Assembly (NCBI GenBank): GCA_023014365.1
Contig: JAEBUN010000039.1
Coordinates: 186,001-250,000 of the forward strand
DNA length: 64,000 nt
From: Lepiota brunneoincarnata
Lineage: Eukaryota > Basidiomycota > Agaricomycetes > Agaricales > Agaricaceae
Reading direction: 5' to 3'
Position 1 is the stretch's first letter, and each line of letters opens with the position of its first letter. Below, piece after piece: positions 1 through 11,989 of this stretch. Made by a program: the position numbers and the translations under genes. Under the pieces are notes generated by a model. It saw nothing but the letters and a program-made list of their open reading frames with translations. It made no database searches and was not told the origin of the DNA.

Positions 1-2409
1 TTTTCAATCTTTTGGGCTGGGAAGCGGGGGTAGGAGAGTCAGCTCCACTTGGCTCTATGACCTGCTCCGGGGCCCCACTGGCGCTCCGGGGGCATTTGGA
101 GGTGCCAGTGAGTCGATACAGTTGAACCTGGCCAGAGTCATCTCTCGCCTCCATGAATTCCTTGATGAGTACACTGTGAATTTCCCGGAAAGCGGCTTGA
201 TCGATCTCCGGCCCTGCCTCGGCCACCGTATAGCACCTCACAAGTTCTCGCCTGATTACGCCCAATCGCAATCCAATATCTTGGAAAGATTCCGGGATAT
301 GAGGCAAAGCCTCATAAAGAACTTCCCCCACCTGTAGCACTTCAAAACGCCCAGCACATAAAAGAATCCCTGGGAAAAATGATCGCGCATATCCAGCCTG
401 TGTCCCCGCAGATGGGTGGGCGACTTCATCTTGACGATCACGATGATTGAATAACATCCACAATGCTATCCACCACATCGACTCGAGGTCATGGAGGGGG
501 TTATAACAAAAAACTGGTGGTTTCGGTCGAGATGCAAGATCTTTCCGGCTCAGAACTTGCCTTTCGGGAACAAAGAGATACCTTTCACGCTCAATTTCGA
601 CTGCCATGAAATCAAGTGTGCCCTGTATTAATTTCTATGAGAAATTGGAACAAATACCCAATGGCCATGGCGCACCGTACGAATTTCATGGAAGCTCTCT
701 TGACTCATCCTTTTCGCGTACTCCAAGTCGCTCAACTTGCCATTGCCATTGAATACGAGAATATTCCCGCAGCTGACATCGCGACGCACCCATCCATATT
801 TATGTAATAGCTCAAGCGCTGGTAGGGCCAATAAAGGTCTCGTCAGTAGCCGTTGTTTAGGCGATAAAAAAAGGCATACCTTTCGTCCCATCCATCAAGC
901 TCTGAAACACCGTGGCAAGACTCTTCACAGAGTATAATGCCTCCGCGACCTCTTTGTACACAATGCGATAATGGACTTTGGCACTGTAACGGTGGTGACT
1001 TGCATGATGTCGTTGCGATCGCCCTGGTGCATCCACCAAGGGGATGGACCCAGCACTTGTGGTATGCTCAGACCGACCCATTTTCTTCTGAAGTAAAAAT
1101 CGGTCACCGGAGGGGACTTCAAAACGACGCAACATGAGGTCCTGTGTGTGATCCGTTTGGTTATTGATGAGAACGTCTCCGTGGTGGATCACGGTCATGA
1201 AGTATTGTTGAATGAGTGCTTTATCTTGCTCGTTAGCCTCGTCTTCAAGCATCTGGCGAGTCTCTCCTTCACGATCACGATCATGATCAACCCAGACATC
1301 CTTGAGAGCAACCGGGTCGCCTTCTACCTTGTTGGTGTTGCGATTAAGCATGCGAGCCTTGAAAACCCGTGTGCCCCTGCCGCGCAGAGCATCAGTGGCG
1401 AATTCGGACAAAACCCCCTCCGTGCGATACACGACCGGAACAATTTGACCAGAGATACGCGCATGAACCATGATATCAAAATGGTCTTGGTCGGCTCCGG
1501 GTACTCGGCGCATGGTAGGGTCCCATCCAACACTTTCCGGCGTCGAGTATGCAACCGATAGAACGAAACGAATGAGCGGATCGCGATCCTATGAAGTTGA
1601 TTAATGCGAAGTTTATACATACGCAGTATTGTTAAACTCACCTGCATGAAATTGAACGACTTGGTGACAAATACCGTCGAGCGGCTCACAAACCACAGCC
1701 TCATGGAAGCGCTTTCTACAGTGAACCCGAACGTAAACCTGCGGCAAGGATCATCACGCATGGTGTGATGCATGTTCCATATAATCTTGCGCACGTTCTT
1801 TGTAACATAGTTGTATCAACCGAGGTTTATGCAGGCCTGTATAATTATACTTACATCATCAATATCATCCGGAGTCATTCCCTTCTTGTACTGTCCTGGG
1901 ACAGCAACATCGGACCACTTGTGACCGCTTTCCACGTTAGACTGGCGGGCAAAATAGCCGTCAGGACGCGACTTATTCCCGAGAGTGGAGATCGGGGCTC
2001 GGTGAGGATCGTCGTGGTACTGGAGGTATGGCGATCGAATGAGGCCGCTACAATCAATGATATTTTTGAAGACCACTCCGAGGGGTTGGAAGGCGCCGGG
2101 CTCGCGTAAGTCAGAGTTTACAAGATTATTTGAGAAGGCAGTCCACCGGTTGTCTTGCACATGTCGTCTCGCAATAAGCCTTTGGGTAATTGCCATTAAC
2201 TCGATACCGTCAACCTTTGGAGCCGCTTTGTCCAAGAAGAATTCCACAGGTACCTCCGGAATATAGCTACCCAGATCGTTCATGATAACGGCGCGTATCT
2301 GGTCCAAATCGCCTTTTCGGTAAGCCCCGCTGGATGTGTGTTTTGGAACAGCGAGAGTGTCGGGGGTCAGGTGCGAGTCACGGCGTGGAGGGGTTTGTGG
2401 GTCTGGCAT
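1..2409 (-). CDS. FunK1-type protein kinase, copy A (3' end cut by window edge)
   Basis: Fungal-specific FunK1 kinase, probably a soluble Ser/Thr-type kinase of unknown target. Five exons can be joined by frame and GT-AG signals: an N-terminal exon starting MPDPQTPPRRD, a short exon with RKIIWNMHHTMRDDPCRR, a long exon with DRDPLIRFVLSVAYSTPESV, an exon with the catalytic loop RRDVSCGN and the metal-loop equivalent LSDLEYA, and a last exon opening TGTLDFMAVE (activation segment) with YNPLHDLESMWWIALWM. About 730 residues. The first Met of the conserved N-terminus was chosen; the frame is open further upstream but without a better ATG. The reading frame runs off the left edge. By alignment to copy B the stop lies 13-19 bases outside. 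The usual HRD is RRD here. I saw no internal stop. Confidence 0.85.
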
Positions 2410-2551
2410 GGCGTTGGTTGAGGGGACGCTAGGCCCCGTGAGAATCTTCCACATGTGGTTACAGGGCGTCAAAGCTCATATCCAATCCATCGACTGGGCG
2501 TCAAGTCCAGCATTATCGCGTTAGCCCCGCAGCTACTGAAGCTGCGCGAGT

Positions 2552-3030
2552 TCACTCCTGGGCTTGATCCTCGCGACTCGAGCAGCCATCCCATTTTTGT
2601 TCGTCACCTGCTCCTGGGTTTATCGCTCTTCTGCTCCAGTCCCTGCCGTTCGCTAGGACAATAGTCAACTTCTGAATCACGCTAAATTCTATGTGTGCGT
2701 CTTTATCTTCTGTGGGTGTCGGCGATTCAGAAACCTCGTCAAGGTCATCATTGCTGCGGTCCCTGAACTGGCTGGCGTCGAGTACATATGGGAGGGGAAC
2801 GACTCTATCAAGGCGGTATTGATCCATGTTACCGATATGTTCGTTGTCGAGACGATCTGGTAAAACGAAATATCAACACAGATTGTAGGCAAACTCTTTG
2901 CGGGATATACTTACAGAAGTTCCATTGAACCCAACGCAACATCTCCAGAAATCCAACAATAAATGTACGAATCAGGATATTCGGGCCTTGTTCCGGTGTG
3001 TAGATAACCCAGGAAAAGTGGAGGAGACGG
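2552..3030 (-). pseudogene. EXS-domain gene tail, relic A
   Basis: Only the last two exons of an XPR1/SYG1-type EXS protein remain. One encodes VIYTPEQGPNILI and FLEMLRRVQWNF. After a 56-nt GT-AG intron the next encodes RLDNEHIGNMDQYR and VVPLPYVLDASQF, then a tail that stays open to a stop just upstream of kinase A. The 5' side stops inside an exon, where it joins the 3' flank of kinase copy B, so the transmembrane part is missing. It is nearly identical to the tail of the longer EXS copy between kinases B and C. It cannot make a functional EXS protein. Confidence 0.8.
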
Positions 3031-3669
3031 TCAGTGTCTGTCGCATGTCTTGGTCCTTAGCGAGCTATTGTATTCCCAGCAGAACTCAGTTTGCAGGGTT
3101 GTTTTCGCGTTGGTGGCGGTGTGACTGGTTCTGATACCATCTTGCAAGGAGATTGGTTCTGAAATATCAGTCTTCTGTCACTCGTACGTCAAAGCTGCTG
3201 AATGAGGATGGCGGTAGATGATTATCACCTATTATTGTTGAACGAATTTGTTCGGGTATGCCCGTGAACGCATCAAGCCATGATGCTGAGGTCGGTCCAA
3301 GAAAAGAGTCAAAGAGAGCAAGCGGTCTCATCACTTGAGGGAAAACATGATATGTGATCATGATCATCAAGAGCAGTGCTGATGCTGCTCGTTAGGGATT
3401 AGTCTTGAGTAAAATTCCTTGTATTCTTCTCAGCACAAAATATTCATGTGCGGACGAAGTTAAATAGAACTCTTCTCGTAATGACAATGTTTATTTTTCC
3501 ACACTCCCCTTGTTACTCACTCAGCATCACAAGTACACTCCTATAGCAGTCTCCGTCATACAGAACTCTCCCCATACCAAACCACCCCACCATCTACAAC
3601 ACAGAGGCTTCCTTCCACAACTCAGCACCAGGTAACATATCCTCTAAGGCACAGCACAAAATGGGGACA
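3031..3669. repeat. Kinase 3'-flank repeat, copy 1
   Basis: About 640 bases immediately 3' of FunK1 copy B are almost identical to 8848-9477, which sits 3' of copy C. Both begin with CAGTGTCTGTCGCATGTCT. It has no convincing reading frame and seems to be downstream noncoding DNA carried with the kinase duplication. Its outer edge marks the junction with the truncated EXS relic A. Confidence 0.85.
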
Positions 3670-6098
3670 TTACGTTTCAGATGTTTTCAGTCTTTTGGGC
3701 CGGGAAGCGGGGGTAGGAGAGTCAGCTCCACTTGGCTCTATGACCTGCTCGGGGGCCGCACTGGCGCTCTGGGAGCGTTTGGAGGTTGAGGTATCAGGGA
3801 GTGGATACAGTTGGACCTGACCAGCATCGTCTCTTGCCTCCATGAATCCCCTGCTGAGTCGAGCGTGAATTTCCTCAAAAGCAGCTTGGTTGATCGCTGG
3901 GCCCGCCTCAGCCACTCGATAGCGCCCCACAAGCTCTTGCTTCATTGTTTCCAGTCGCATTCCAATACGTTGAAAAGATTTTGGGAGATAAGGTAAAGTG
4001 TCATAAAAGGTTCCCTCCACCTTTATTACCCCCATACGCTCACCATGTAAAAGGGTCCCTGGGAAAAATGATCGTGCATATCCAGCCTGTTTCCCCACAG
4101 ACGACTGGGCAACTTCATCTTGACGATCGCGGTGATTGAAGATCATCCACACTGCTATCCACCACATCGACTCGAGATCATGAAGGGGGTTATAATGAAA
4201 AATTGAAGGTCCAGGTCGAGGTGGGAGATCTTCCTCAATCGTAACTTGCACAGGAGGCACAAAGAGATATCTTTCATACTCAACCTCAACTGCCATGAAG
4301 TCGAGTGTGCCCTGTATTGATGTTTATGAGCAATTGGAACAAATACCTGATGGTCATGGCGCACCGTACGAATTTCATGGGAGCTCGCTTGACTCATCTT
4401 TTTCGTGTACTCCAGGTCACTCAACTTGCCATTGCCATTGAATACAAGAATATTCCCGCAGCTGACATCGCGACGCACCCATCCATATTTATGTAATAGC
4501 TCAAGCGCTGATAGGGCCAATAAAGGTCTCGTCAGTAGCCGTTGTTTAGGCGATAAAAAAAGGTGTACCTTTCGTCCCATCCATCAAGCTCTGAAAGACC
4601 GTGGCAAGACTTTTCACAGAATGTATTGCCTCCGCGACCTCTTTGTACACAATGCGATAATGGACTTTGGCACTGTAACGGTAGTGCTTTGCATGACGTC
4701 GTTGCGATCGCCCTGGTGCATCCACCAAGGGGATGGACCCAGCACTTGTGGTATGCTCAGACCGACCCATTTTCTTCTGAAGTAAAAATCGGTCACCGGA
4801 GGGGACTTCAAAACGACGCAACATGAGGTCCTGTGTGTGATCCGTTTGGCTATTGATGAGAACGTCTCCGTGGTGGATCACGGTCATGAAGTATTGTCGA
4901 ATAAGTGTTTTATCTTGCTCGTTAACCTCGTCTTCAATCATCTGACGAGTTTCTCCTTCACGATCGCGATCATGATCAACCCAGACATCCTTGAGAGCAA
5001 CCGGGTCGCCTTCTACCTTGTCAGTGTTGCGATTAAGCATGCGAGCCTTGAAAACCCGTGTGCCCCTGCCGCGCAGAGCATCAGTGGCGAATTCGGACAA
5101 AACTCCCTCCGTGCGATACACGATCGGAACAATTTGACCAGAGATACGCGCATGAACCGTGATATCGAAATGGTCTTGGTCGGCTCCGGGTACTCGGCGC
5201 ATGGTAGGGTCCCATCCAACACTTTCCGGCGTCGAGTATGCAACCGATAGAACGAAACGAATGAGCGGATCGCGATCCTATGAAGTTGATTAATGCGAAG
5301 TTTATACATACGCAGTATTGTTAAACTCACCTGCATGAAATTGAACGACTTGGTGACAAATACCGTCGAGCGGCTCACAAACCACAGCCTCATGGAAGCG
5401 CTTTCTACAGTGAACCCGAACGTAAACCTGCGGCAAGGATCATCACGCATGGTGTGATGCATGTTCCATATAATCTTGCGCACGTTCTTCGTAACATAGT
5501 TGTATCAACCGAGGTTTATGCAGGCCTGTATAATTATACTTACATCATCAATATCATCCGGAGTCATTCCCTTCTTGTACTGCCCTGGGACAGCAACATC
5601 GGACCACTTGTGCCCGCTTTCCACGTTAGACTGGCGGGCAAAATAGCCGTCAGGACGCGACTTATTCCCGAGAGTGGAGATCGGGGCTCGGTGAGGATCG
5701 TCGTGGTACTGGAGGTATGGCGATCGAACGAGGCCGCTACAATCAATGATATTTTTGAAGACCACTCCGAGGGGTTGGAAGGCGCCGGGCTCGCGTAAGT
5801 CAGAGTTTACAAGATTGTTTGAGAAGGCAGTCCACCGGTTGTCTTGCACATGTCGTCTCGCAATAAGCCTTTGGGTAATTGCCATTAACTCGATACCGTC
5901 AACCTTTGGAGCCGCTTTGTCCAAGAAGAATTCCACAGGTACCTCCGGAATAAAGCTACCCAGATCGTTCATGATAACGGCGCGTTTCTGGTCCAAGTCG
6001 CCCCTTCGGTAAGCCCCGCTGGATGTGTGTTTGGGAACAGCCAGAGTGTCGGGTTTCAGCTGCGAGTCACGGCGTGGGGGGGTTTGTGAGTCTGGCAT
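3670..6098 (-). CDS. FunK1-type protein kinase, copy B
   Basis: Complete FunK1 kinase with the same five-exon structure as its neighbours. Start at the Met of MPDSQTPPRRDS; stop TAA after the tail PKRLKTSET. Exon 3 reads through DAPGRSQRRHAKH without the frameshift seen in copy C. The catalytic loop is RRDVSCGN, the metal loop LSDLEYT and the activation segment TGTLDFMAVEVE. The C-lobe carries the HDLESMWWIAVWM block typical of the family. The C-terminal 30 residues are Ser/Pro/Lys-rich, probably disordered. The 5' two thirds, introns included, are almost identical to copy A, while the last exon is clearly diverged. EXS sequence lies directly upstream on the same strand. Best candidate for the functional gene of the array. 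Confidence 0.88.
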
Positions 6099-6240
6099 GG
6101 CGTTGGTTGAGGGGACGCTGGGCCCCGTGAGAATCTTCCACATGCGGTTACAGGGCGTCAAAGCTCATATCCAATCCATCGACTGGGCGTCAAGTCCAGC
6201 ATTATCGCGTTAGCCCCGCAGCTACTGAAGCTGCGCGAGT

Positions 6241-8713
6241 TCACTCCTGGGCTTGATCCTCGCGACTCGAGCAGCCATCCCATTTTTGTTCGTCACCTGC
6301 TCCTGGGTTTATCGCTCTTCTGCTCCAGTCCCTGCCGTTCGCTAGGACAATAGTCAACTTCTGAATCACGCTAAATTCTATGTGTGCGTCTTTATCTTCT
6401 GTGGGTGTCGGCGATTCAGAAACCTCGTCAAGGTCATCATTGCTGCGGTCCCTGAACTGGCTGGCGTCGAGTACATATGGGAGGGGAACGACTCTATCAA
6501 GGCGGTATTGATCCATGTTACCGATATGTTCGTTCTCGAGACGATCTGGTAAAACGAAATATTAACACAAATTGTAGGCAAACTCTTTGCGGGATATACT
6601 TACAGAAGTTCCATTGAACCCGACGCAACATCTCCAGAAATCCAACAATAAATGTACAAATCAGGATATTCGGGCCTTGTTCCGGTGTGTAGATAACCCA
6701 GGGAAAGTGGAGGAGACAGTTGGTCACCTAGAGGAAACGACTGTCAGCTGTTCTAGATCTCCGCCCCCAGCATTAAACTCACCATGGATAAGTAGTATAC
6801 CTGAAAAGCATCAGTCAATCCTCATACTTTCGACCGTCCATTGTGGGACTCACGTATATGCGGTCCGAATAGCCGAGCTCATCTCGAAGACGAAAATGCT
6901 TCGCGCGACGCTGAAGCAAAGACCAGTCCATCATTAGGTTCTGGAGAAATTTGATTGGGGTCAGCATGATGTACGACCACAAGTAAAAGGCTCTTGCCCA
7001 ACAGGTAGTATATGTAGAATATATTATGGTAAAGACAAGCCATAGTGCGAACGACGTGTTATAATGTGTCTCTGTGTTGACTTCAGTACGGCTGGGCGCA
7101 GAAAGAACGCCAATACGCCCCACCTTGATGTCTTCACAGGTAATAGAATAGGTAGTTCATGATACCGGATCCATATCTCCCACCCTAACATGACATCAAC
7201 CAAGATTGAAAGCTAGCGATAAAGTTAGAGTCGCTCACGTTAATCAAATGCGTGAGCAAGCCAGAGTCAGTGTAGCGCTTGATGCTCTGAGCCATGCGGA
7301 TCAATAGCGGCAAAGCGGTAAGCACCAATGCAACCGGCCAAGCACTCGACCCATTCGTGCAGGTGCTCCAGTCTACTTGGAAACCTCGAACGTATTCACA
7401 AGCAACTGTGTACAGATTAGACAGGGTGAATACTAAACTGCAGAATTGATCGTTAGAGAATGGTTCCATCATCAGACGTCTTCTGTGATACACAAAGACC
7501 TGGTTCACCCTAGCCAGAAATCAGTGAACTGCGAAAAGATACGTTAGTGGGACACGCAACGAGAAGTCACGTAGGAAAGATAGTTGCTTATACACACCTC
7601 AACACGTCGAGTCCATGACATGAAAAGCCTCCCGATAGCTCCAAGCACATCAGGAAAATTACACATACCCTACAAAAGGGGAAATAAGCGGAGAAGGGTC
7701 CAAAGGGTTGACCCTTTCCCAACTTAGGCCCCCTAACTTTTGTGAGCGGACTAAAAGGGTTGAAAGGGGACCGCCATGCACATGAGACATGCTTCTGATT
7801 AACACTATATATTAATATGAAGTACAGCATTGAGCTGTGACGAAGGGGAATAAGAGGGGAAGGGACCAGAATGGAGAGGAGATCCGTGGAGTACGGGTCA
7901 TCCAACGAGCATGAGCCAAAAACACAAGAGGAACGGATCAAATGTGACGTAGGAAGGGTGTGCGATTTTGCTGATGCAACCAGAACCGAGAGGAGCGGAA
8001 TAAGAGCGGTAGCGGGTCAAGCAGTATTGTAGCAGATAGCGTGATCCAGACAAGGGGCCACAGGGTTGGTGAAATGTGTGGAGAGCCAATATGAGCGAAT
8101 GATAGCAACAAAGCATAACACAGTGTCGCAAACAAGAAGCTAGGAATCTGTGATCGAAGTCAGCAGCATATTCCGCAACTCTTGGCCAAGAGCTTGCCTC
8201 GTAAAACTTTCGATAGTCTATTCGGCTTTGAGCATCCAATCCTGGTCGAAGAGCATGAGTAAGTCACGAGGCTGGATGCGTCAATATTGTCCGTCGCTCA
8301 CCGAGAATGAAGGCGTAATTGATGCCATACCTCTCCCAGACAAGAAGGTTGAGTCCAATAAGCAGAGAATAAACAACGGGTACAAGAAATATGCCATAAA
8401 TGAACAGTAACGCATCCCAGCCAAGAATTTCGGCTTGTATTTCTTTCCGCGTACCTAGCGATAACCCTGAGTCAGCTCGGGATTGTATCATTTGACCAGA
8501 AAGCCACATACTGTAATATGAACCACACGCCAAGGCTGGTATCGCCGCTCCAATCATAATTCCAGAGCGGAAGGTGCTGAAATGGTGGGTTTCCCGTTGG
8601 ATGCCTTCAGGGAGGCGGTTCATTGTCTTCATTAAACCGGTACCGGAGATAGTACGCTGAGAATGGGCCCGCATTTTATTGAAGAAAGGGAGACGTGCAG
8701 AAGGCTTGGGCAT
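6241..8713 (-). pseudogene. EXS-domain (XPR1/SYG1-like) gene, truncated and broken
   Basis: Longest EXS copy. Exons in order encode FRSGIMIGAAIPALACGSYY, GWDALLFIYGIFLVPVVYSL, RIDYRKFYE, FLFATLCYALLLSFAHIGSP, RLFMSWTRRVE, QFCSLVFTLSNLY, GGRYGSGIMNYLFYYL, MMDWSLLQRRAKHF, VIYTPEQGPNILI and ENEHIGNMDQYR: the multi-span phosphate-export/signalling EXS domain. Defects: no N-terminal SPX domain (homology ends near the repeat at 8848); a TGA at 7134-7136 where the family has Trp before RHQGG; and no visible acceptor before DQFC. One intron is GC-AG (8131-8200 area). Another is about 300 nt long, against the usual 50. The tail stays open to a stop beside kinase B. Intact family members are plasma-membrane or Golgi proteins; this copy should not be functional. 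Confidence 0.8.
7660..7960. other. Oversized intron or insertion inside EXS pseudogene
   Basis: Between the exon ending RSSRFWL and the exon RLFMSWTRRVE lies about 300 bases where an intron of about 50 is usual. It contains runs such as AAGGGTT and a small inverted repeat near 7704-7725 (GGGTC/GACCC and AAAGGGT/ACCCTTT). It may be a non-autonomous element remnant; no target-site duplication was established. Confidence 0.35.
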
Positions 8714-8847
8714 ATGGTTCCCGCATCTCCATCATCCTTGGAAGTTTCAGTGTACTTTGATCAATACAAGTTGCTCACGATAAGCCCTCAGGAAGCCTTG
8801 AGTGACCTTGAATGGTATATTTTCCCAGTCATATGTTATTCCTGGGC

Positions 8848-9477
8848 CAGTGTCTGTCGCATGTCTCGGTCTTTAGGGAGCTATTGTATTCCCAGCAGAA
8901 CTCGGTTTGCAAGGTTTTTTCCGCTTTGGTGGCGGTGTGACTGGTTCTGATACCATCTTGCAAGGAGATTGGTTCTGAAATATCAGCCTTCTGTCACTCG
9001 TACGTCGAAGCTGCTGAATGAGGATGGCGGTAGATGATTATCACCTATTATTGTTGAACGAATTTGTTCGGGTATGTCCGCGAACGCATCGAGCCGTGAT
9101 GCTGAGGTCAGTCCAAGAAAAGAGTCAAAGAGAGCAAGCGGTCTCATCACTTGAGGGAAAACATGATATGATCATCAAGAGCAGTGCCGATGCTGCTCGT
9201 TAGGGATTAGTCTTGAGTAAAATTCCTTTTATCCTTCTCAGCACAAAATATTCATTTGCGGACGAAGTTAAATAGAACTCTTCTCGTAATGACAATGTTT
9301 ATTTTTCCACGCTCCCCTTGTTACTCACTCAGCATCACAAGCACACTCCTATAGCAATCTCCGTCATACAGAACTCCGCCCATACCAACCCACCCCACCA
9401 TCTACGACACAGAGGCTTCCTTCCACAACTCAGCGCTAGGTAACATATCCTCCGAGGCACAGCACAAAATGGGGACA
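8848..9477. repeat. Kinase 3'-flank repeat, copy 2
   Basis: Near-identical direct copy of the block 3' of kinase B, here 3' of kinase C. Its outer edge cuts off the 5' part of the EXS pseudogene, so the same end point is fused to two different positions of EXS (exon near 3030, and upstream of the first EXS exon here). Confidence 0.85.
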
Positions 9478-11898
9478 TTACGTTTTAGATGTTTTCGGTC
9501 TTTTGGGCCGGGAAGCGGGGGTAGGAGAGTCAGCTCCACTTGGCTCTATGACCTGCTCGGGAGCCCCACTGGCACTCCGGGGGCGTTTGGAGGTTGAGGT
9601 GCCAGGGAGTGGATACAGTTGAACCTGGCCAGAGTCATCTCTCGCCTCCATGAATTCTTGGATGACTTGAGTGTGAATATCCTGGAAAGCGGCTTGATTG
9701 ATCTCCGGGTCCGCCTCAGCCATTACATAGCGGTCCACAAGTCGTTGCCTGACAAATTCCACTTGCAATCCAATACCTCGGAAAGATTCCGGGAGATGAG
9801 GTAAAGCCTGGAAAAGGATTCGCTCCACCCGCAGTACCTCCATACGCCCAACATGAAAAAGATGCCCTGGGAAAAATGATTGTGCACAGCCAGCCTGTTT
9901 CTCCACGGACGTGCTCACGATTTCATCTTTATCATCTCGGTGAGTGAATACCATCCACAATGCTATCCACCACATCGACTCAAGATCATGCAGTGGGTTA
10001 TAACGAAAAACTGGTGGAGGTCGAAATACAAAATTTTTCCGGGTGGCTTGCACTCGAGGCAGGAAGAGATATTCTTCACGTTCAACCTCAACCGCCATGA
10101 AGTCGAGTGTGCCCTGTATTGGTGTGTATGAGAAGTTAGAACGACTACCTGATGGTCATGGCGTACCGTACGAATATCATGGGAGCTCTGTTGACTCATC
10201 TTTTTCGTGTACTCCAAGTCGCTCAACTTACCATTCCCATTGAACACAAGAAGATTCCCGGCACTGACATCACGGTGCACCCATCCATATTTATGTAACA
10301 GCTCAAGTGCTGATAGGGCCAATAAAGGTCTCGTTGGTAGCCATTGTTTAGGCAATAAAAAAGGCATACCTTTCGTCCCATCCATCAAGCTCTGAAAGAC
10401 CGTGGCAAGACTTTTCACAGAATGTATTGCCTCCGCGACCTCTTTGTACACAATGCGATAATGGACTTTGGCACTGTAACGGTGGTGACTTGCATGACGT
10501 CGTCGCGATCGCCTGGTGCATCCACCAAGGGGATGGACCCAGTACTTGCGGTAGTTTCGGACCGACCCACTGGCTTCCGAAGTAAAAATCGGTCACCGGA
10601 GGGGACTTCAAAACGACGCAACATGAGGTCCTGTGTGTGATCCGTTTGGCTATTGATGAGAACGTCTCCGTGGTGGATCACGGTCATGAAGTATTGTCGA
10701 ATGAGAGCTTTATCTTGCTCATTAGCCTCGTCTTCAAGCATCTGGCGAGTCTCTCCTTCACGATCACGATCATGATCAACCCAGACATCCTTGAGAGCAA
10801 CCGGGTCGCCTTCTACCTTGTCAGTGTTGCGATTAAGCATGCGAGCCTTGAAAACCCGTGTGCCCCTGCCGCGCAGAGCATCAGTGGCGAATTCGGACAA
10901 AACTCCCTCCGTGCGATACACGATCGGAACAATTTGACCAGAGATACGCGCATGAACCGTGATATCGAAATGGTCTTGGTCGGCTCCGGGTACTCGGCGC
11001 ATGGTAGGGTCCCATCCAACACTTTCCGGCGTCGAGTAGGCAACCGATAGAACGAAACGAATGAGCGGATCGCGATCCTATGAAGTTGATTAATGCGAAG
11101 TTTATACGTATACGGTATTGCTCAACTCACCTGCATGAAATTGAACGACTTGGTGACAAATACCGTCGAGCGGCTCACAAACCACAGCCTCATGGAAGCG
11201 CTTTCTACAGTGAACCCGAACGTAAACCTGCGGCAAGGATCATCACGCATGGTGTGATGCATGTTCCATATAATCTTGCGCACGTTCTTCGTAACATAGT
11301 TGTATCAACCGAGGTTTATGCAGGCCTGTATAATTATGCTTACATCATCAATATCATCCGGAGTCATTCCCTTCTTGTACTGCCCTGGGACAGCAACATC
11401 GGACCACTTGTGACCGCTTTCCACGTTAGACTGGCGGGCAAAATAGCCGTCAGGACGCGACTTATTCCCGAGAGTGGAGATCGGGGCTCGGTGAGGATCG
11501 TCGTGGTACTGGAGGTATGGCGATCGAACGAGGCCGCTACAATCAATGATATTTTTGAAGACCACTCCGAGGGGTTGGAAGGCGCCGGGCTCGCGTAAGT
11601 CAGAGTTTACAAGATTGTTTGAGAAGGCAGTCCATCGGTTGTCTTGCACATGTCGTCTCGCAATAAGCCTTTGGGTAATTGCCATTAACTCGATACCGTC
11701 AACCTTTGGAGCCGCTTTGTCCAAGAAGAATTCCACGGTGACCTCCGGAATATAGCTACCCAGATCGTTCATGATAACGGCGCGTTTCTGGTCCAAGTCG
11801 CCTTTTCGGTAAGCCCTGCTGGATGTGTGTTTTGGAACAGCCAGAGTGTCGGGTTTCAGCTGCGAGCCACGGCGTGGGGGGGTTTGTGGGTCTGGCAT
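9478..11898 (-). pseudogene. FunK1-type protein kinase, copy C, one-base frameshift
   Basis: Third kinase copy, same exon layout. In exon 3 the run GATCGCCCTGG of copies A and B is GATCGCCTGG (10509-10518): one C is missing. The frame then shifts and ends soon after, at CTKRSRRQYIL. Beyond the deletion the original frame is still clean: YKEVAEAIHSVKSLA, then canonical HRDVSAGN, LSDLEYTKKM, an open last exon starting MAVEVEREEYLFLP, and stop TAA. So the break looks recent, or could be an assembly error. Upstream it shares about 400 bases with copies A and B, including a few EXS-tail codons, before diverging near 12335. Confidence 0.8.
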
Positions 11899-11989
11899 GG
11901 CGTTGGTTGAGGGGACGCCCGTCCAGACAGCATTTAAGTCAAGCCTGGGCCCCGTAAGAATCTTCCAATTGCAGTTACAGGGCATCAAA

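Noticed and set aside
122..337. Plus-strand ORFs opposite the kinase exons (also near 1148, 4837, 10637)
   Set aside because: Antisense shadows of conserved FunK1 exons; they recur in all three copies only because the kinase does.
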